64,000 nucleotides of DNA from Conchocele bisecta (taxonomy: Eukaryota > Mollusca > Bivalvia > Lucinida > Thyasiridae). The stretch is from NCBI GenBank assembly GCA_029237695.1, contig JAQRGA010000065.1, forward strand, positions 62,001 to 126,000. The letters are read 5' to 3'. The notes below the pieces were generated by a model. It was not told where the DNA came from, did not search any database, and saw only the letters and a list, made by a program, of their open reading frames with translations. Shown here piece by piece: positions 12,010 to 22,290 of this stretch. The stretch's first letter is position 1; each line of letters opens with the position of its first letter. A program made the position numbers and the translations under genes.

Positions 12010-12515
12010 TGTATGGCGGCGTGTACTCACAGTCATTCCGTGTTTCGGCTTTCATCGGTATAACTATATTTATGAAAAAGGCTTCTAACTGTGGTCGGAC
12101 ACGACCTCGTATTATAACACATTCCGCGATTTTATTAACGCTTTTGTGAATATTTTGGCTGAAAGTGCACTTGTTCATTTGAGAATTTTTGTTATCTTGC
12201 TAACATAACATAGTTAGAACATATTTATGCAAATAAGATCGAATTGCAGCTCCTCTTCCTAGGTCGGACACAACCTCGTATCATAACAAATTAAATAATT
12301 TGTTTAAGGCTCTAACGTCAATATTGTAGTGGCAAGTTCATATGATTTTTTGATAATTATTGATATCCGGCAAAAATACATAGAATGCATAGAAAATTAC
12401 AAGTTTAAACATGTTATTTTGTTATTATACGAGGTCGTGTCCGACCAAAGTTAGAAACCTTGTTGATATATATAGTGTTATACCGATGAAAGCGGGAACA
12501 CGCTGAATGCCTGTG
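12010..12515. repeat. ~500-bp inverted-repeat element (GGTCGGACACGACCTCGTAT)
   Basis: The left arm (about 12030-12120: GTGTTTCGGCTTTCATCGGTATAAC region, then GGTCGGACACGACCTCGTAT) is the complement of the right arm (about 12423-12510: ATACGAGGTCGTGTCCGACC, then TATACCGATGAAAGCGGGAA). A third, internal copy of the GGTCGGACACAACCTCGTAT motif lies near 12263. A single arm is found at 5550-5715. Confidence 0.72.
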
Positions 12516-12518
12516 TGT

Positions 12519-13730
12519 GTACTGTTAACATGTGTTACTGGAACATCTGGGGTACAGGTACATACAGGTGCACTACTAACACATGCACTCAACACAATCC
12601 CTATCTACCTGACTGTCAGCTACTGTGTACACGTGTTACTGGAACATCTGGGGTACAGGTACATACAGGTGCACTACTAACACATGCACTCAACACAATC
12701 CCTATCTACCTGGCTGTCAGCTACTGTGTACACGTGTTAGTGGAACATCTGGGGTACAGGTACATACAGGTGCACTACTAACACTTGCACTCAACACAAT
12801 CCCTATCTACCTGGCTGTCAGCTACTGTGTACACGTGTTACTGGAACATCTGGACTACAGGTACATACAGGTGCACTACTAACACTTGCACTCAACACAA
12901 TCCCTATCTACCTGGCTGTCAGCTACTGTGTACACGTGTTACTGGAACATCTGGGGTACAGGTACATACAGGTGCACTACTAACACATGCACTCAACACA
13001 ATCCCTATCTACCTGGCTGTCAGCTACTGTGTACACGTGTTACTGGAACATCTGGACTACAGGTACATACAGGTGCACTACTAACACTTGCACTCAACAC
13101 AATCCCTATCTACCTGGCTGTCAGCTACTGTGTACACGTGTTACTGGAACATCTGGACTACAGGTACATACAGGTGCACTACTAACACTTGCACTCAACA
13201 CAATCCCTATCTACCTGGCTGTCAGCTACTGTGTACACGTGTTACTGGAACATCTGGGGTACAGGTACATACAGGTGCACTACTAACACATGCACTCAAC
13301 ACAATCCCTATCTACCTGGCTGTCAGCTACTGTGTACACGTGTTACTGGAACATCTGGACTACAGGTACATACAGGTGCACTACTAACACTTGTACTCAA
13401 CACAATCCCTATCTACCTGGCTGTCAGCTACTGTGTACACGTGTTACTGGAACATCTGGACTACAGGTACATACAGGTGCACTACTAACACATGCACTCA
13501 ACACAATCCCTATCTACCTGGCTGTCAGCTACTGTGTACACGTGTTACTGGAACATCTGGGGTACAGGTACATACAGGTGCACTACTAACACTTGCACTC
13601 AACAACACTATCTACCTGGCTGTCAGCTACTGTGACACGTGTTACTGAACATCTGGACTACAGGTACATACAGGTGCACTACTAACACATGCACTCAACA
13701 CACTCCCTATCTACCTGGCTGTCAGCTACG
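12519..13730 (+). repeat. 101-bp minisatellite, 12 units
   Basis: The unit contains TTACTGGAACATCTGG, TACAGGTACATACAGGTGCA, CACAATCCCTATCTACCTGG and CTGTCAGCTACTGTGTACAC. Period is 101 bp throughout, and the last two units carry small deletions. Units differ at two diagnostic sites (CTGGGGT or CTGGACT; ACACATGC or ACACTTGC). Because 101 is not a multiple of 3, the overlapping 99-codon reading frames in every unit are artefacts. Confidence 0.95.
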
Positions 13731-15134
13731 TTTTCATACGCCCGTTTGAAAAAGGGACACATTATGGTATACCGCTGTCCGTCCGTCCGTCCGTCCACAC
13801 GTCCAATTTGAGTTAACATTTTCGTGCATATACATGTACTAGTGCATCTTTATGTATGTTTTCATTCCATTGCCCGCACATGCAGCACACATGCCCAATG
13901 TCAAGGTCAAATTACTTGCGTTAAAGTTGTGGCAAAATGTTACTACCTTTTATTTCTGCGGAATATAATTTACTTTGCATTACATAAACGTTATCTTGAC
14001 GTGGTAGTATTTCCAAAATAGCGTTTGAAGCTTTCTTTGTTTACTTTACACTTCGTGGAGAGTGACCTAAGAATTTTACTAATGCACACTTTATCACTGT
14101 TGATTTCCGATAAAGTGGCGAGGGCAAAGGTCACAGGAGATTCCTTTCAATAGGTAAAGTAGGTGGGTTACAAATGCAAAACATTCATTAGCATGACGAT
14201 GTGGCATGTATGAGACCAATGATGGCCCGACAAATATTTAAACAACATTCAGGATTATTCTGAATCAGGTTGTCACTTTTGTTGAACAAGAAAATAGTGA
14301 GCACAGGCATTCGAATCGTATTGATTTTAATAGCTCATTTTAGAACATACAAGCATTGTTACACATACGTGCACCTATATCGACCTGTGACAAGACATGC
14401 ATGTCGTACCTGATGTATACAGTGTAGTGGTTACAGTCATGTATTTCTTTTAATTAACCAACGTTGAGGGTAATGGGTTCGACAACACCACTGTATTATA
14501 TATTTGTTTTATTGAATTTTGTCCCTGACTTCATACTCCCCGATATCTGCCGTCGTTAAACAATACATTTATTACCATTTAATGTTGGTTATAGAAACAT
14601 TGTTTTTATATTTGTTCAAAACCGGATCTATATGTCTCTTGCATAATGTCACTTTAATCGTCTTAGTTACATCCATATATCTGATTTATACGCGCAACCA
14701 ATGTCATCCCCGCTGTAGGGGCGGCGGACATACGGCGTGTGGGTGGGTTTAGCCACCCAAACATTTCTAGCGGCCGGAAATTAAGGGCCAAGAACCCCGA
14801 GGGTGTGTACATGTAACGCCCCCCCCAAAAAAAAAAAGTCCCGCACCCCACCCAGCCCCACCGTAATGTAGTTTCCGTGAACTACATATAGGCCACACTT
14901 TTAGAATGTGTCCAAAAACCGTTTTGGTTTCACGTTGTCTGGGATATTTATTTAGCAAATGAATTGTGAACACCGTGAGACCTGATCTGACTGTGTGATG
15001 TGCATCCTGATCTGTGTCGCTGTAAACCAGTGCACACGTTACACGGACGCTTTTGTCAGACTATATATAAAACATGTAAAATATGAGAAAACTTCTGCAT
15101 CTGTTAGATGAATACAGAAGAAGAAAATAACAGT
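13731..15134. other. Non-coding, with a (TCCG)n repeat and a GC-rich repeat fragment
   Basis: 13737-13805 has the CCCGTTTGAAAAAGGGACAC...TGTCCGTCCGTCCGTCC repeat type. 14695-14860 is a GC-rich fragment ending in C and A runs, like the GGCGGATCC-type elements. The remainder shows nothing recognisable. Confidence 0.5.
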
Positions 15135-15215
15135 TAGTCCGAGGCTCGAACTCGCACAAAAAGAGCTCAGCTCGAACACATTTACCGACCGCTCTACGAT
15201 CTGAGCTATGGGCAC
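15135..15215 (-). mobile_element. tRNA-like head of a SINE
   Basis: On the minus strand the sequence has a good D-arm/box A (ATAGCTCAGATCGTAGAGCG) and T-arm/box B (GCGAGTTCGAGCCTCG). The 5' GTGCCCA does not pair with the 3' side and the anticodon arm is not convincing. I therefore call it a tRNA-derived SINE head and not a tRNA gene. Downstream body to about 15040 is not clearly assignable. Confidence 0.5.
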
Positions 15216-15378
15216 AATAATACTTGTGATTGAGCAAGTCTTGGCAATCAAAATGAATCAACTATCGAAACGTTTTACGTTTACAAATATGGCATTTACA
15301 GGCCCGTACGCAGAGGGGGTGCTGCGACGGGTGCGTCCATCCCCACCCCTTAACCATTTCAACACCACATGCCTGTAT

Positions 15379-16505
15379 AGTACGGGGCGCCAAGTGGGAC
15401 ATGGCTCAATTTTGTCAACAAAATTAATTTTTGTGCCACAAAATTCAATTATGTGTCACAAAATTCACCTTTGTGCCACAAAACTCAATTCTGTGTCACA
15501 AAATTCAATTTTGTGCCACAGAATTCAATTCTGTGTCACAAAATTCAATTCTGTGTCACAAAATTCACTTTTGTGCCTGTCACAAAATTCACTTTTGTGC
15601 CACAAAATTCAATTCTGTGTCACAAAATTCAATTCTGTCAATTCTGCACACGCATGTAAGAAGGACTACCATTGGTCAGAAACTGCACTGGAGAAATGGG
15701 TCACGGTCGCCGATCTACACATTCAATGTCGATGATTCATTTCTCATTTTGCCGATGATTCATTTGTCATTCTGCCATTTTGCTTCAAAGATCTCCAAAC
15801 AGTCAAACGTTGACAAACCCATTCGTATTTAAACTCATTTGCGTTATAATTGTACACATAATTCATGTACATGTAGATCTCCCGCGAGTACTGACGTCAT
15901 TTATTGTGTATCGCAAGGTACATCTGCCCCAGTTAAATCAATAATACACGCGCTGTGACCACCTGTTTCTGACTGCTGTCTGTGTTTATAAACAGAAGGT
16001 GTGTATTGGGCCATTTGAGGAAACCATTTGTAGTACTTGTGTAGATACCATGGATACTAAGATGGTGTATACTGTAAATAATGCATGTAGACACATAGTT
16101 GCGAACACGTAACTTCACAACTAGTAGACACAGATCCAATACCATTTGTTTCACAAGGTTAGATCTACTGTTAGAATACGACGTCATCTAATGTCATTTT
16201 CGAGCATAAAACGTTACCTGATAAATAGAATACCAGGCTAGTGTATTTTAATATCAAGTTTATCAGGCTCGGCTCGGAAATTGTAGGAATTGCTCGGCAA
16301 GCCTCGGAATTCCTACGAGTTTCCTAGCCTTGCCTGATAAACTTGATATCAAAATACACTAGCCTGGTATTCTCTATATATGGGCATGCTCTCAGGTCTA
16401 GTTATGTCCCGGCTACTTTATGTTTGACCCTGTTTACATAATTGAAGGAAAATTCTGAATATTTTTCTTATTTCTCCTTCAAAGTATATATGCTTATATG
16501 GTGTT
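15379..16505 (+). mobile_element. Truncated second copy of the TACGGGGCGCC foldback element
   Basis: Starts TACGGGGCGCCAAGTGGGAC exactly as at 7659. It has the same 20-bp ACAAAATTCAATTCTGTGTC array (longer here, with one shortened unit), then collinear sequence to the ATATGCTTATATGGTGT point. The right inverted array and right terminus are missing. Confidence 0.8.
16227..16373. repeat. 147-bp near-perfect palindrome, sister of 8394-8540
   Basis: Same arms and centre as at 8394-8540, with a few substitutions in the loop. Confidence 0.85.
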
Positions 16506-16672
16506 ACCAAGTAGGTTAGTGCCGTGAATGGGAAAAATATCCGGCAAGGCTCAAGCATTTCTTTATTTCTCGTCAGAAGTATATGTTGTGACCACTCATT
16601 TGAGCCGTCTCGCCGAGACGGTTGAAATGAGTGGTCACAACATATACTTTGGTTCAGAAATAAGGAAAATAG
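16506..16672. repeat. Half hairpin B followed by hairpin C (CCGTCTCGCCGAGACGG)
   Basis: 16509-16552 is the left arm of hairpin B (GTAGGTTAGTGCCGTGAATG). 16556-16672 is a palindrome with arms GTTGTGACCACTCATTTGAG and complement, and centre CCGTCTCGCCGAGACGG. Hairpin C also occurs at 41455-41530 and 58700-58960. Confidence 0.75.
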
Positions 16673-16676
16673 ATAG

Positions 16677-16868
16677 AGAATAGTAGGTTAGTGCCGTGAA
16701 TGGGAAAAAATATCTGACAAGGCTCAGGAAACGGGATGGGCGAGGCTCAGCCGAGCACATCCCGTTTCCGTGCCGCGCCAGATATGTTTTCCCATTCACG
16801 GCACTAACCTACTATTCTATATATCCCTTGAACACCTACAAATGGCTGTAAAATGCAAAAATAGTATA
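16677..16868. repeat. Composite hairpin B+A (old copy)
   Basis: 16677-16818 is a full hairpin B with arms AGAATAGTAGGTTAGTGCC and complement and a CGAGGCTCAGCCGAGC centre. It is directly followed by a decayed part of hairpin A (ACAAATGGCTGTAAAATGC). The B-A junction matches those at 45224-45483, 57480-57765 and 60108-60386. Confidence 0.7.
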
Positions 16869-17043
16869 CCATTATTCACCAGCGTTGCAAGAGGTTGCTC
16901 TAAATATCAACACGTATTGAAAAATGGAAATATTTTTGTTTCCAGACAAACTTATTTACATTTAGATCACTTATATCATTCTATGGACGCAATCAATTTT
17001 CATATGAATGCATATTTTGAACGATTGCACAGATATGCGCATT

Positions 17044-17268
17044 AACTTATTATCTCCTAATTAGGACTTATTATCTCATAATTAGGACGTATTGTCTCAT
17101 AATTAGGACTTAGTATCTCCTAATTAGGAGTTAGTATCTCATAATTAGGACTTACTATCTCCTAATTATGAGTTAATATCTTCTAATTCACACAGCTAGT
17201 AAGTCCTAATTAGGAGATAGTAAGAAGAAATAGTAAGTCCTAATTTGGAGATACTAACTCTAAAATAT
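17044..17268. repeat. Foldback array of a ~21-22-bp CTAATTAGGACTTATTATCT unit
   Basis: At least nine units, each with a CTAATTAG or ATAATTAG dyad and an AGTATCTC or TTATCTC spacer. The last units are inverted (AGTCCTAATTAGGAGATAGT), so the whole array folds on itself. Confidence 0.85.
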
Positions 17269-17329
17269 TTTAGCGTAGGCACCAGGACGCTTCCATACAT
17301 AAATACAGGTGTATAGGTTTAAAATATAG

Positions 17330-17500
17330 AACATGCCAACGCAGTGTTGAATCAGCATGCATAATCATTGAAAAGTACACCAATATCATATGATATCCTC
17401 GCAGTGTTGACAGTCAGCATGCATGCTAATTGAAATGCACACCGATCAGCATGCATAATAATTGAAATGCACACCGATTTCGTAAGCTATCCTCGTTGTA
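17330..17500. repeat. Three degenerate copies of a TCAGCATGCATAATNATTGAAA unit
   Basis: GCAGTGTTGA plus TCAGCATGCAT(A/G) plus ATTGAAA.GCACACC(A/G)AT occurs near 17341, 17401 and 17441, a tandem of roughly 40-60 bp. Confidence 0.55.
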
Positions 17501-17589
17501 AATGTACTTTCATGTGGCTGTGACTGGAGAAATGGGGTTTATGCGATTTGTGACCTGTGTATCACTTGGTCCCCTAACATAGCCATGTA

Positions 17590-17725
17590 GGCTGATCACG
17601 ATCTACGTATGTATAAGTTATTGTTTACATATTGGACTTTTAAGGAATTAAATGCGAGGGAACGGTAGCGACCGAGGCATTTACTTCCTTAAAAATCCAA
17701 TATGTGAACAATAACATATTTATAG
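17590..17725. repeat. Palindrome with TTATTGTTTACATATTGGAC arms
   Basis: GTTATTGTTTACATATTGGA and TCCAATATGTGAACAATAAC are complementary across about 120 bp, with centre GCGAGGGAACGGTAGCGACC. One arm recurs at about 18085-18130. Confidence 0.75.
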
Positions 17726-17739
17726 TTCAGCCAGTGTTT

Positions 17740-17816
17740 ACTATTCATCTCCGTCTGATATGCCGTTAAACCCCAACACACAAACGACGGGCGTTCGAAA
17801 CAGTGGGGACGCGCGT

Positions 17817-17874
<58 letters not shown>

Positions 17875-18062
17875 GTGGGAGTGGCGGAGGGGGTATTGCA
17901 TTAATCGCCACTTCAAACTATGTAAACTGTTCTATTCTGAACAATGTTTTATTATGCACCACCACGATAGTGGACGGTATATTTAGTGTTACCCTTGTCC
18001 GTCCGTCCGTCACAAGGTTACAGTTTGTGTAAGAGCTTGTATATTCAGTAATATTAGGCAAA
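17740..18062 (+). repeat. (TCCG)n repeat with 57-nt poly-G tract
   Basis: Order: CGTTAAACCCCAACACACAA, GACGGGCGTTCGAAACAGTG, G57 (17817-17873), GAACAATGTTTTATTATGC, CACCACGATAGTGGA, GTTACCCTTGTCCGTCCGTC, then GTGTAAGAGCTTGTA. It is collinear with 19120-19470, which also carries the G tract at the same place. Confidence 0.8.
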
Positions 18063-18201
18063 GATACCATACTTGACCACAGCATTTAGTTCCTTAAACA
18101 TCCAATATGTGAACAATAATATATTTATAGTTCAGCGAGTTTTTACTATGCATCTCCCATCCGAATATGGATGTTCAATTTCCTGTCGAAATATTAATTA
18201 T

Positions 18202-18412
18202 TAAATCCACAGGTGGAAGACTCGGACCTATGACAACAAAATAAATGCCTATTAAAAAAATCCCATTACCCCACCCACCTGGTATCGTACTGTACATTAC
18301 TTTAATAGAAGATAGTACTGTGTGAGACCAAGTGGGTGGGGTAATTGATTTTTTTGTAATGGTAATTTTCTTTGTGTCGTAGGTCCGAGTCTTACACCTG
18401 TGATTAAATCTG
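18202..18412. repeat. ~210-bp inverted repeat (CTCGGACCTATGACAACAAA)
   Basis: The left part GAAGACTCGGACCTATGACA ... TTACCCCACCCACCTGGT is complementary to the right part ACCAAGTGGGTGGGGTAA ... GTCGTAGGTCCGAGTCTTAC. The loop is about 45 bp. Confidence 0.8.
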
Positions 18413-19119
18413 GTAATATGTAACTTATTGGGGTTAGATATAGTAATATGTGAACTAAGAATAGCTCGATACTGTCAGTGATTGGCTTAGAAAGAAGGGA
18501 GAACTATAATCCTTGTTATAACCATGACGGGTGTTTCATTAACAGAACAGCGAGAAGTGTAGATCCTGGCCAGACTGTACGGATGCACAGGCTGATCTGG
18601 ATCTGCAAAACTAAAAGCCTAAGCCCCATTTCCCCAGTCACAACGACATATAGGCAAGTTTATGTTTCAATTTTCCTATCTATCTTAGAAATCATAGGAA
18701 CTACTCTGAATGGGGTGGGTCGCGGGTGGGAGTATGCGATGGATTCATCCTTACTGGGTGGGTGGTTGATCGGGCGAACGCGACGGCGTAAATTAACGAT
18801 AGGGGGGTTCCTCCGCATAGGAATCACGATTTGCCTGGTTTGGCCCTCAGGTACGTTTTATCTTTGGCGCTTTTGTTACCTGGGAGTTGAATTGGGTTAT
18901 TGCCCTTTATCAAAGTAGTAATATTATTACTGATCATACTGCTTTTGGGAGGGGGCCAAGTGATTCTGGTGTGGAGAGGACCTGACATTAGATGAGGATT
19001 ATTCTGATTTCAGGGCTGAATATATATATTTTTTATTGTAAATAGTCGGTTCTGACTTCGGGATTTATTGGATTTAGTACTAAACCCATTGACCCGGCCT
19101 CCTTAAATGACCTTAGCTG
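18413..19119. other. Non-coding; one dispersed GATCAG repeat
   Basis: 18505-18660 is a copy of the GTGTAGATCCTGNCCAGACT repeat. The 146-codon reading frame spanning it is therefore not a gene. Nothing else is recognised. Confidence 0.5.
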
Positions 19120-19470
19120 TTGATAGCCGTTAAACCCCAACACACAAACTCTGATTGGGAATATATTCATACAATTAGACGTAGTGGTGTCAAAAATGTG
19201 TCGCGAAAAAGTTTCACACGACGGGCGTTCGAAACAGTGGGGGCACGGGGGGGGGGGGGGGGGGGCGGGGGGGGGGGGGGGGGGGGGCGGAGAGGGTATT
19301 GTAATAATCGCCACTCCAAACTATGTAAACTTTTCTCTTCTGAACAATGTTTTATTATGCCCCACCACGATAGTGGAGGGCGCATTTAGTGTTACCCTTG
19401 TCCGTCTGTCCGTCACAAGCTTACAGTTTGTGTAAGAGCTTGTACATTCAGTAGTATGAGGCAAAGATAC
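19120..19470 (+). repeat. Second (TCCG)n repeat with ~40-nt poly-G tract
   Basis: Same order of blocks as 17740-18062. The G tract (about 19247-19287) is interrupted by one C and lies at the homologous position. An extra 70-bp segment precedes GACGGGCGTTCGAAACAGTG. Confidence 0.8.
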
Positions 19471-20115
19471 CATACTTGAACACTTTTTTGAGCCAGTGAT
19501 GTGCACCGCAACCCACTGTGAAACACATGACCTTTGTGTGACCTTTACCTATAATTGCACTATTTACATAGCTACATGTATTTCCCTTTGTTAATGTTTT
19601 TGTGAGAGCTTGTATCTTCAATAGCATTAGGTCTACAACCACCATACGTGTACCCTATCATGAGCCGGTGATGTTCATCGCATCTCACTGTGAAACACAT
19701 GGCATTTGTGTGACTTTGACATACAATTGCAATATTTACGTAGCTATTAACCTTGGATAAGGATTTTGTAAGAGCTTGTAAGATACAAGCTCTTAAAACA
19801 TCTGTATCCAAGGTTAATAGCTACGCAAATAGCATTAGGCACACAGCCACCATGTTTGCACACTATCATGAGCCAATGATATTTAATATTTGAAAAGTGA
19901 TTTCACTTGGTTAAACGTTTTGTAAGAGATAGTATCTTCAAATAGCATTAGGTCTATAGTCACCATACGTGCACACTATAATGAACCAGTACGTGACGTG
20001 CACCGCAACCCGCTGTGATACACATGACATTCGTGTATCATTAACATATAGTTGCCAATACTGAGCTAGTTCCCTTGGTTAAAGATTTTGTTAGACGACG
20101 TTTAAAGAAACGGTA
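19430..20115 (+). repeat. Degenerate ~175-bp tandem array (GTAAGAGCTTGTATCTTCAA)
   Basis: Units begin with TTTTGTAAGAGCTTGTA..TTCA.TAG.ATTAGG. They continue with CACCATA.GTG.ACACTAT.ATGAGCC and GTGAAACACATG.CATT.GTGT, at about 19430, 19605, 19830 and 19918. A small inversion (19770-19835) interrupts the array. Confidence 0.7.
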
Positions 20116-21290
20116 CGTATTACGATCTGAAACTATACACACGTCATGAAGATCTGCACATTAGTGTTTCTATGGCGAAAACATTGTTTTAACAAAAATA
20201 TCACCATTTTAACACAGCCATGTTTTCTACATTTTTGTATGCAATTCTGTATATATTATTTTTATCTTATATTTAAGGGTAGGAATTGGCTCGAGGACCT
20301 TCCAAACCCGGGCATTTGAGCACAAAAATGGCAGGCCAATGACCGTTGCCCAGTCTGTTTCCGAATTTACTAATACAGTGTATCTGCCATACAGTCGTAA
20401 TATGTGCATTAAATGAAGGAGGCAATGAGGCAGTTAATTTAACCTAGCTAGTTCATTCTCCTCCTATCGAACGAAGCAGGTATATAAGACCGTGAAAAGG
20501 GCTGAGTGTGAGTGCATGTGATATATGGAGACTCAGCCGTAACAGTGTTATCCTATATGATGATGATATTTGACGGTTGGTCAGGGCCAAACATATCAGG
20601 CAGGGAATTATCGATATTAGGTTATGCAAAGTTTGATGTAATATGTTTTCGGGCCCAGCTACTGTCGTTTCGCGGCTTATCGTTATATACGAGTTGCTAT
20701 TATTCGAGTTCATGTACGGCGTTTATCTGTTGTTATTTGGTTAGATGACAATGTGTTAGATGATGAAAAAGAGAAGATAATACACGGCGGTATAGTAATT
20801 GCCCATATATTAGTGAGTGGCGTGTGTGTGCAAGTATCAGGCTAACAGTTGTTCTGCCAGTTTATAGTTATGTGGAATTGATAAGGAAATGGTCACGTAC
20901 CATACCACCGGTCATGGTCCAACATTTTAAAGTTTGATTTTCTATATAGGGTAGAGAGTTTGCGTACAATACTCCTATAAAACCGTTCAGTTAATGGATC
21001 TGAAACTATACTCACGTCTTCTAAATATAATGAAGATTGGCACCTTGGTGTTTTTGTGGCGAAAACATAACAAAACAATCAGCTTTTTAACACTATATTA
21101 TGGTATAGAGTTTGTATACACTACTGCTCTATAACATTTCAGTCAATCGATCTGAAACTATACACACGTCTTCTACACATATCGAGGATTTGCACCTTGG
21201 CGTTTTTAGGCCGAACCTTTTTCTTAACAAACATATCACCTAACAACTTAGCCATGTCTCTACATTTGTGTATGCAATTTCTCTATTCAA
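20098..21290 (+). repeat. ~170-bp repeat (GATCTGAAACTATACACACG) interrupted by another repeat
   Basis: Units with GATCTGAAACTATACNCACG, GCACCTTGGTGTTTTTGTGG and CATTTTTGTATGCAATTCTG occur at about 20098-20250, 20945-21110 and 21111-21290. Between the first two lies 20265-20480, which is the reverse complement of 33085-33290 (TTTAACCTAGCTAGTTCATTCTC side), plus unassigned sequence. Confidence 0.6.
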
Positions 21291-22190
21291 ATTCACATTA
21301 AGGTCTCTTGCCTTAGTGACAGTGTCACATTTTCTGCATCTTCGTTGTCTGTCCCATCTTCGACGGGCGTATTTTTGTGACTTGTTTCCACGGTTACAGC
21401 TTGTATCTCATAAAACGTTTAAACCGTACTAGCTGGAGGCTTGCTACTTGGTATGTAGCTTCTCTGCAATGTGTAGATGCGCAAAGTTAATTCGATCTCG
21501 GGGTCATCGATTGCCTTCCCCCTTTTGAACTTAGCATTTCACCATTTTCCCCTGTAGCTTATAATTGTTTAGGCCGTAATAGCGGGTGGCTTGATACTTG
21601 GTAGAATAAAAATAAAATGCAGGTGAACATAAAACATTATGTTATCAGTCAATACGTATTTGTCCAATACAAAGCACGTAACCTGATAAATCCCTGGAAC
21701 GATCACAGAAGGCATTTGCCAACGATATAAATGTAGGTAAACAGTACGGGGTGTGGGCAATATTGAAGAAAATATTCAATATAAAACTAATTTATAATAT
21801 ACAATACACGAATAATAATGATATAGTTTGTAGTGATGTTTGTTATCTACTAATATGTGAATTAATGATAATGTATACCTGACACGTGTGGTCCATACAA
21901 GGATATATATAATGGTGAGCTACTGCAAAATGTGTTTTCCGAGGCATTATTGTATAATCAGTAACGTCACACATCACTGGTCTGCCAGTCACATACATGC
22001 CATAGTTGTTCTATTATTTGTTACTTACAAATGTGGCATTGCTTAAAAAGCAGCAAGAAAGGAAACCATCAACATGAGTATTTTCAGTATTATTTGAAGA
22101 ATCTGAGATTGGCTGTGCTGGCCATCTCCAATTAATCATTAACAATAACACGTTAGAACTAATGCTGGACCATTAACTAATCCGAATAGC
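21291..22190. other. Non-coding stretch
   Basis: Contains a CGACGGGCGTATTTTTGTGA fragment of the (TCCG)n repeat type near 21360. Otherwise nothing recognised. Confidence 0.45.
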
Positions 22191-22290
22191 AGCATAATTG
22201 AAATGTTCAGCAGGTCACATCTTTGTGGTGGCCATTAACACATTATATATATGCTGGACCGTTACATAGTCAGTATGGAAAGCTAAATGT

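Noticed and set aside
12515..13648. Series of overlapping 85-99-codon reading frames
   Set aside because: They recur every 101 bp in a minisatellite; 101 is not divisible by 3, so each is the same repeat read in rotating frames.
15135..15215. tRNA gene on the minus strand
   Set aside because: D and T arms are good but the acceptor stem and anticodon arm do not form, so it is treated as a SINE head.
18478..18918. 146-codon frame
   Set aside because: Its first third is a copy of the dispersed GTGTAGATCCTG repeat; no domain, splice or homology signal.
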